A DNA stretch of 33,894 nt, from the NCBI GenBank assembly GCA_949299395.1, contig CASGAB010000012.1, positions 1-33,894 of the forward strand, read 5' to 3'. Both the position numbers and the translations under genes were made by a program. This document shows positions 33,760-33,894 of the stretch, in pieces (position 1 is the stretch's first letter; every line of letters begins with the position of its first letter). The DNA comes from an uncultured bacterium. GTDB taxonomy: Bacteria; Bacillota_I; Bacilli_A; RFN20; CAG-826. The notes beneath the pieces are model-generated. The model saw nothing but the letters and a program-made list of their open reading frames with translations, had not been told where the DNA came from and ran no database searches.

Positions 33760-33894
33760 ATGAATGCAGAAATGGCATATTTAATTGGAATGATTTTAGG
33801 GAATGGTGAAATACAAAGGGGTAATCAGCAAACAACTGTAACCATTGATATTCCATATAAAAATTTGTATACAGATGATTTAAAAGACGTTGCT
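33760..33894 (+). CDS. Island gene cut by window end; LAGLIDADG-like N-terminus, nuclease candidate
   Basis: An ATG at 33760 with an excellent binding site (AGGGGAG, 33746-33752) begins four bases after the fused methyltransferase stop codon. The 45 visible residues start MNAEMAYLIGMILGNGEIQR and continue TTVTIDIPYKNLYTDDLKDV. AYLIGMILGNGEI has the shape of a LAGLIDADG helix (L-x-G-x-I-x-x-x-G), but the usual last Asp is Asn. As the next gene of the methyltransferase operon it is the natural candidate for the restriction nuclease or other effector. Function cannot be decided from this fragment. Confidence 0.7.
   Translation, partial: MNAEMAYLIGMILGNGEIQRGNQQTTVTIDIPYKNLYTDDLKDVA

Overview
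The window is AT-rich and reads in the standard bacterial code: every long frame uses TGG for Trp and none needs TGA to be read through. PolC-type replicase, the order rpsB-tsf-pyrH-frr-cdsA-dxr-rseP-polC, a b subunit of ATP synthase that is a lipoprotein, and several lipoproteins with short lipoboxes point to a low-GC Firmicute close to the Mollicutes (an uncultured Bacilli/RF39- or Acholeplasma-like gut lineage is my best guess). This taxonomic call is inference; no rRNA is present.

Layout. 1-52: start of a divergent minus-strand gene. 160-2330: rpsB-tsf with promoter, structured leader and terminator. 2331-3725: a 1.4 kb decayed stretch with a twice-frameshifted nucleotidyltransferase gene and a fossil of an AAA ATPase of mobile-element type; it splits the normally compact rpsB-tsf/pyrH-frr block. 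3737-13571: pyrH (apparently leaderless from an extended -10 promoter), frr, cdsA, dxr, rseP, polC and tRNA-Arg(CCT), tightly packed, without uppS and proS that often sit here in Firmicutes. A hairpin at 13599-13616 is a bidirectional terminator against the converging ATP synthase operon. 13629-20881 (minus): atpI-like, atpB, E, F, H, A, G, D, C, then tRNA-Ala(GGC). 20917-24726 (minus): two tandem lipoproteins of unknown function. 25002-27065: an EF-G2-type translation factor paralogue with an altered G3 motif. 27143-27190: a 22-bp perfect hairpin. 27312-29430: a YhhN-like membrane protein and a MATE transporter that converge and overlap by 65 bp. 29554-30056: tRNA-Arg(CCG), a small membrane protein, tRNA-Leu(CAA).

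30057-33894 is an accessory island next to the tRNA-Leu gene. It starts with about 160 bp of nested inverted repeats and carries a cytosine-5 DNA methyltransferase, a small XRE-type regulator with a strong promoter and a dyad over its -10 box, a 695-residue protein that joins an EcoRI-like adenine methyltransferase to a complete cytosine-5 methyltransferase, and the start of a further gene (cut by the window end) whose N-terminus resembles a LAGLIDADG helix. This looks like a restriction-modification-type system with three methyltransferase domains in two proteins; the truncated last gene is the obvious candidate for the nuclease or effector. It is the most novel part of the window.

The core genes work in translation (S2, EF-Ts, ribosome recycling factor, EF-G2), UMP phosphorylation, CDP-diacylglycerol and isoprenoid precursor synthesis, intramembrane proteolysis, DNA replication and ATP synthesis or ion pumping.
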